DNA from: Planctomycetales bacterium
GTDB lineage: Bacteria; Planctomycetota; UBA11346
Assembly: GCA_025362255.1 (NCBI GenBank)
Contig: JANYGY010000086.1
Coordinates: 1 to 11,581 of the forward strand
Direction of reading: 5' to 3'
Length of the DNA: 11,581 nucleotides
The position numbers and the translations under genes are program-made. The first letter of the stretch is position 1. Each line of letters begins with the position of its first letter. Under the pieces are notes generated by a model. It did not search any database, was not told where the DNA came from, and saw only the letters and a list, made by a program, of their open reading frames with translations. Below, piece after piece: positions 7,493 to 11,581 of the stretch.

Positions 7493-8992
7493 TTAGTAGG
7501 CGAAGGCTTCGATACGGACCTTGGGCAGCAGCGACTCGTGCTGCATCAGGTATTGATCGACACAGCGTGCGACCTCGCGGCCTTCGCTGATCGCCCATAC
7601 CACCAGCGACTGGCCACGGCGCGCGTCGCCGGCAGCGAACACGCCGTCGACGGAACTCATCCGGGTCACCGGATCCGTCTTGATGTTGCTGCGTTCATCG
7701 AGCGCGACTCCCGCTTGCTCGAGCAGACCATTTTTGCGCGGTCCGAGAAAGCCCATCGCGAGGAGCACGAGATCGCATTCCCAATTCTTCTCAGTGCCCG
7801 GTTTTTCGACCGGCTTGCCGCTGCTCCAATCGAGTTCGATGGTGGTCAGGCCGGTGAGCGCGCCTGGCTTTCCATCAATCCCAGAAGTCCCATGGAACTG
7901 TTTGGTCGCAACGCTGAACACCACGTTGCCGCCCAGTTCGGTCATCTCATCGACCGAGGACGAGATGCGTTTGATGCGTGCATATTGCGGCCACGGATTG
8001 TTCTTGGCGCGTTGCTCGGGTGACGCCGGCATCAACTCGAAGTTGATCACCGAGGTCGCGCCTTGGCGCAGGCTGGTGCCGATGCAGTCGCTGCCGGTGT
8101 CGCCGCCGCCGATGACGATGACCCTTTTGCCGGCAGCACTGATCTTCTTGTGGTCTGGATGCAGGGCTGCGACATCGACATCGCCCCAATTTGCGCGGTT
8201 GGATTGAGGGAGGAATTCCATCGCGTAGTGCACGCCATCCAGCTCACGGCCCGGCGACGGCAGATCGCGCGGGGCTTCGGCCCCGGTCGAGATGACGACG
8301 GCGTCGTATTGGCTCTTGAGCTCGGCCCACGGAATCGTCACCCCGACGGTGACGTTGTAGCGGAACGTGATGCCTTCGGCGGCGAGCAGATCGATGCGCC
8401 GCTGCACTTTTTCTTTGCGCAATTTGTAATGCGGAATCCCGTACATCAGCAAGCCACCGGCACGGTCGTTCTTTTCGAACACGGTCACCAGATGACCGGC
8501 CCGATTGAGCTGCTGAGCGCAGGCCAGGCCGGCAGGTCCGCCACCGATGATGGCGACTTTCTTGCCGCTGCGCTGCTTGGGCTTTTCGGGTTTGATCCAG
8601 CCTTCGGCAAAGCCCTTGTCGACGATCGAGACCTCGTGCAGCTTGATCGTCACCGCCGGCTCGTTGATCCCCAGAACGCACGAATTCTCGCACGGCGCAG
8701 GGCACACCCGACCGGTGAATTCAGGGAAATTATTCGTCGCATGCAGGGCATGCAGGGCTTCTTTCCAGCGCCCGCGATAGACCAGATCGTTCCAGTCGGG
8801 AATCAGATTTCCCAGCGGGCAGCCGCTCATGCAGAACGGCACGCCACAGTCCATGCAGCGGCTTGCCTGGGTGCGGATCGCCTCGTCCGGCAGGATCTCG
8901 ATGTGTTCGTCGTGACTCTTCAGACGCAAGGTAGCAGGCAGGTATTTCGGTGCCCGCCGGGTGTGCGTCATGAAGCCTTTAGGATCGCCCAT
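7493..8992 (-). CDS. gltD: Glutamate synthase [NADPH] small (beta) subunit
   Basis: A 499-residue subunit that takes electrons from NADPH through FAD and iron-sulfur clusters and passes them to GltB, driving conversion of glutamine plus 2-oxoglutarate to two glutamates. The N-terminal Fe-S region has two cysteine groups: CMDCGVPFCMSGC (Cys46, 49, 54, 58) and CPAPCENSC (Cys97, 101, 105). The FAD-binding motif IIGGGPAGLACA is at 148-159, followed by GGLLMYGIPHYKL (179-191). The NADPH-binding motif VIVIGGGDTGSDC is at 291-303. The C-terminal FAD contact is GVFAAGDARRGQSLVVWAI (450-468). The start ATG at 8992 gives the common MGDPKGFM opening of family members; only a weak GAG lies upstream. It follows gltB after 34 bases and precedes the flavoprotein gene by 5 bases, indicating one transcription unit. 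All expected cysteines and nucleotide-binding glycines are present, so the protein looks functional. Confidence 0.97.
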   Translation of the reverse strand: MGDPKGFMTHTRRAPKYLPATLRLKSHDEHIEILPDEAIRTQASRCMDCGVPFCMSGCPLGNLIPDWNDLVYRGRWKEALHALHATNNFPEFTGRVCPAPCENSCVLGINEPAVTIKLHEVSIVDKGFAEGWIKPEKPKQRSGKKVAIIGGGPAGLACAQQLNRAGHLVTVFEKNDRAGGLLMYGIPHYKLRKEKVQRRIDLLAAEGITFRYNVTVGVTIPWAELKSQYDAVVISTGAEAPRDLPSPGRELDGVHYAMEFLPQSNRANWGDVDVAALHPDHKKISAAGKRVIVIGGGDTGSDCIGTSLRQGATSVINFELMPASPEQRAKNNPWPQYARIKRISSSVDEMTELGGNVVFSVATKQFHGTSGIDGKPGALTGLTTIELDWSSGKPVEKPGTEKNWECDLVLLAMGFLGPRKNGLLEQAGVALDERSNIKTDPVTRMSSVDGVFAAGDARRGQSLVVWAISEGREVARCVDQYLMQHESLLPKVRIEAFAY

Positions 8993-9026
8993 GGTATGCT
9001 CAGTATCAGTTAGAAGTGTTGAGGGT

Positions 9027-11581
9027 TTAGACTTTGACCGCTTCGCGCAGGCCTGAATTGCTGGCCCGGAGTGCGCGTTCGGTCAACACCCGCCGGTATT
9101 CGTGAGGGAACACCTTGACGAATTTCTTGAGGCTGGCGCCCCAGTTGGCGAGCAGCTCCTTGGACTTGGGCGAGCCGGTGTGCTTCAGGTGATTTTCGAC
9201 CAGCTGCTTCAGTACCTCGACGCCATCGGTGTCCGGCGTCACCTGATCGAGTTCGACCATCCCGTGGTTGCAGCGCTTGTTGAAGTTGCGGTCTTCATCG
9301 AGCACCCAGGCGATGCCCCCGGACATGCCGGCCGCGAAGTTGCGTCCGGTCTTGCCGAGCACCACCACATGACCACCGGTCATGTATTCGCAGCCGTGGT
9401 CGCCCACGCCTTCGATGACCGCGTTGGCCCCGGAGTTGCGCACGCAGAAGCGTTCGCCGGCAGTGCCGCCGAAATATGCTTCGCCGTTGGTGGCGCCGTA
9501 CATCACGGTGTTGCCGACGATCGCATTGTCGTTCCACACATAGGTCACGTTCTCTGCCGGGCGGATCACGATGCGTCCACCCGCCATGCCCTTGCCGACG
9601 TAATCGTTGCCATCGCCAATCAGCGTCAGGCTGATGCCCGGGGCGAGGAAAGCGCCGAAACTCTGACCGCAGGTGCCGCGGAAATTGAGCGTGATGGTAT
9701 CTGCCGGCAGTCCTTCGCGGCCGTGGCGTTTCGCAACCTCACCGGACAGCATGGTGCACGCCGTGCGGTTACTGTTCTTCAGGGTCATGCTCAGAGTGAT
9801 CGGTTCCTTGCGCTCAAGCGCCGGCAGGCACTTGGCGATCAGCTCGCGATCGAGCACGTGGTCGACCCCGTGGTCCTGCTTGATCGTGCAGCGCGTCCCG
9901 ACTTCGGGGCCGACCTGCGGTTTGGCCAAAAGTTTGGAGTAATCGAGGCCCTGGGATTTCCAGTGTTTGATCGCCTCGTTCATCTCCAGCAGATCGGTGC
10001 GGCCGACCAGTTCATCGATCGATTTCACCCCGAGTGCAGCCAGATGCTCGCGCACTTCTTCAGCCAGGAAGGTGAAGAAATTGATCACGTGCTCGGGCTT
10101 GCCGTTGAACTTCTTGCGCAGCGTCTCGTTCTGGGTCGCGACGCCGACGGGGCAGGTGTCGAGGTGGCACTTGCGCATCATGATGCAGCCGACGGTCACC
10201 AGGGCGACCGTGGCGAAGCCGAATTCCTCGGCCCCGAGCATCGCCGCGATCACCACATCGCGGCCAGTGCGCAGCAGGCCATCGGTCTGCACCTTGATGC
10301 GTGAACGCAGGTCGTTCAGGACCAGCGTCTGGTGGGTCTCGGCGACGCCGAGTTCCCACGGCACGCCCGCATGCTTGATCGAGCTGACCGGCGAGGCCCC
10401 GGTGCCGCCCTCGCAGCCGGAAATCGTCACGATGTCGGCGTGCGCCTTGGCCACGCCGGCGGCGACCGTGCCGACACCGACTTCGCTCACCAGCTTGACG
10501 CTGATGTTGGCCGCGGGATTGCAGTTCTTCAGATCAAAAATGAGCTGGGCGAGATCTTCGATCGAATAGATGTCATGGTGCGGTGGTGGGCTGACCAGGG
10601 TCACGCCGGGCACGCTGTAGCGCAATGAACCGATGTATTCGGTGACCTTGTGGCCGGGCAGCTGGCCGCCTTCGCCGGGCTTGGCGCCCTGTGCCATCTT
10701 GATCTGGAGCTCGTCGGCGTTGACCAGGTAGTGCGGTGTGACGCCGAAGCGGCCACTGGCGATCTGCTTGATCTTCGACCGCCGCAGATCGCCGTTTGCA
10801 TCGGCCACGAAGCGGCGGGGATCTTCGCCACCTTCGCCGGTGTTCGAGCGTCCGCCGATGCGGTTCATCGCGATCGCCAGGGTCTCGTGCGCTTCGGTGG
10901 CGATCGAGCCGAGCGACATCGCGCCGGTGCAGAAGCGGGTGAACAGCGACTCGACTGACTCGACCTGATCGAGCGGAATCGGCGTCGCGGCGGTCTTCAA
11001 CTTGAACAATCCGCGCAGGGTGCAGAGGTTCTTCGACTGATCGTCAACCTGCTTGGTGTAGCGCCGGAAGGTTCCGCGATCGGCGGCACGCACGCTGTGC
11101 TGCAGCAGCGCGATGACCTCGGGATTCATCAAGTGGAATTCGCCATCGCGGCGCCAGTGGTAATAGCCGCCCCGATCGAGGTCGCGGTTCTTGTCGATCA
11201 GTGGGCCAAAGGCCACGCGGTGACGCTTCAGTGATTCGGTCGCGACCTCGTGGGCGCCGGCGCCCTCGATGCGGGTGGAGGTGCCGGTGAAATATTTTTT
11301 GATGAACGCCGAGTTCAGCCCGACAGCCTCGAAGATCTGGGCACTGCAATAACTCTGCAGGGTGCTGATGCCCATCTTGGAAAACACCTTGAGCAGGCCC
11401 TTGCCGACCGCCTTGATGTAATTTTTGTGATAGTAATACGCCGCATCGTGCTCGTCGTCGACCGCCTTGTTGCCGTCGAGCTTGGGCAGGATGCCGGCGT
11501 CGAGCAGGTCGTAGATCGAGTCGATCGCCAGATACGGATTCACCGCCGTCGCGCCGTAGCCGACGAGCAGGGCGAAGTGAT
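9027..11581 (-). CDS. gltB: Glutamate synthase large (alpha) subunit, C-terminal part (partial at right edge)
   Basis: Large subunit of bacterial GOGAT, which hydrolyses glutamine and adds the ammonia to 2-oxoglutarate on an FMN centre. The frame stays open to the right edge. Codons beyond the apparent GTG at 11543 read HFALLVGYGATAV and run into NPYLAIDS, a conserved internal region, so that GTG is not the start. The amidotransferase domain with its N-terminal catalytic cysteine, roughly 650 residues, is outside the window. Counting from codon 11543, the FMN/2-oxoglutarate synthase domain covers about 195-570: GRSNTGEGGEDPRRF at 231-245, IKMAQGAKPGEGGQLPGHK at 281-299 and SGCEGGTGASP at 375-385. 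The 3Fe-4S cysteines are in CIMMRKCHLDTC (Cys453, 459, 464). The glycine-rich beta-helix domain covers about 590-755 (FRGTCGQSFGAF, GKGMAGGRIVI, YFGGTAGERF). The TAA stop is at 9027-9029, 34 bases before gltD. Confidence 0.97.
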   Translation of the reverse strand, partial: HFALLVGYGATAVNPYLAIDSIYDLLDAGILPKLDGNKAVDDEHDAAYYYHKNYIKAVGKGLLKVFSKMGISTLQSYCSAQIFEAVGLNSAFIKKYFTGTSTRIEGAGAHEVATESLKRHRVAFGPLIDKNRDLDRGGYYHWRRDGEFHLMNPEVIALLQHSVRAADRGTFRRYTKQVDDQSKNLCTLRGLFKLKTAATPIPLDQVESVESLFTRFCTGAMSLGSIATEAHETLAIAMNRIGGRSNTGEGGEDPRRFVADANGDLRRSKIKQIASGRFGVTPHYLVNADELQIKMAQGAKPGEGGQLPGHKVTEYIGSLRYSVPGVTLVSPPPHHDIYSIEDLAQLIFDLKNCNPAANISVKLVSEVGVGTVAAGVAKAHADIVTISGCEGGTGASPVSSIKHAGVPWELGVAETHQTLVLNDLRSRIKVQTDGLLRTGRDVVIAAMLGAEEFGFATVALVTVGCIMMRKCHLDTCPVGVATQNETLRKKFNGKPEHVINFFTFLAEEVREHLAALGVKSIDELVGRTDLLEMNEAIKHWKSQGLDYSKLLAKPQVGPEVGTRCTIKQDHGVDHVLDRELIAKCLPALERKEPITLSMTLKNSNRTACTMLSGEVAKRHGREGLPADTITLNFRGTCGQSFGAFLAPGISLTLIGDGNDYVGKGMAGGRIVIRPAENVTYVWNDNAIVGNTVMYGATNGEAYFGGTAGERFCVRNSGANAVIEGVGDHGCEYMTGGHVVVLGKTGRNFAAGMSGGIAWVLDEDRNFNKRCNHGMVELDQVTPDTDGVEVLKQLVENHLKHTGSPKSKELLANWGASLKKFVKVFPHEYRRVLTERALRASNSGLREAVKV

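Noticed and set aside
7488..7598. Extended N-terminus for the HI0933-family protein starting at 7598
   Set aside because: It would overlap the end of gltD by about 100 bases, and the extra 37 residues are Arg-rich and precede the usual MPVTDVLILGAGGAG-type opening.
8739..8756. Tandem 9-bp direct repeat GCATGCAGG, two copies
   Set aside because: It lies in gltD and simply encodes the LHALHA segment before the conserved ATNNFPEFTG; two copies are not a repeat array.
9102..10304. 400-codon open frame on the plus strand opposite gltB, and a similar 316-codon frame at 8063-9013 opposite gltD
   Set aside because: Both are antisense to genes whose motifs are unmistakable, and the translations look like compositional shadows with no domain.
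11541..11543. GTG as the gltB start codon
   Set aside because: The frame continues upstream to the window edge with conserved GltB sequence (LLVGYGATAV), and the protein would lack its amidotransferase domain.

Overview
The window is a G+C-rich (about 60% by eye), densely coding stretch of a bacterial chromosome. It holds six protein genes and no RNA genes, mobile elements or CRISPR arrays that I can see. The organism is not certain. A large secreted TPR protein carrying an HCFGC motif, a stand-alone phytanoyl-CoA dioxygenase-like protein and weak Shine-Dalgarno signals at every visible start would fit the Planctomycetes/Verrucomicrobia (PVC) group, but this is inference and not a marker-based call.

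Layout, left to right. (1) 1-2339, plus strand: the 3' two-thirds of dnaE, the replicative DNA polymerase III alpha subunit, cut by the left edge. (2) 2366-3211, minus strand: a phytanoyl-CoA dioxygenase (PhyH) family protein, convergent with dnaE across 26 bases. (3) 3212-3388: a divergent intergenic region between the PhyH gene and the next gene. (4) 3389-6310, plus strand: a 973-residue predicted exported TPR-type protein of unknown role. (5) 6318-11581, minus strand: a probable operon read from right to left. It comprises gltB (glutamate synthase large subunit, 5' end outside the window), gltD (small subunit) and, 5 bases after the gltD stop, an HI0933-family FAD-dependent oxidoreductase. 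That last gene converges with the TPR gene, with 7 bases between the stop codons.

The functional links are clearest in the right half. GltB and GltD together form NADPH-dependent GOGAT, which makes two glutamates from glutamine and 2-oxoglutarate in ammonia assimilation. The third flavoprotein is probably co-transcribed with them, but its substrate is unknown. The left half combines replication (dnaE) with unrelated single genes.

Nothing in the window looks like a new multi-gene system. The points most worth a second look are the HCFGC motif of the TPR protein, a perfect 10-bp-arm inverted repeat just past the TPR gene's stop, the third flavoprotein gene attached to gltBD, a marked excess of GATC sites, and the lack of clear ribosome binding sites.
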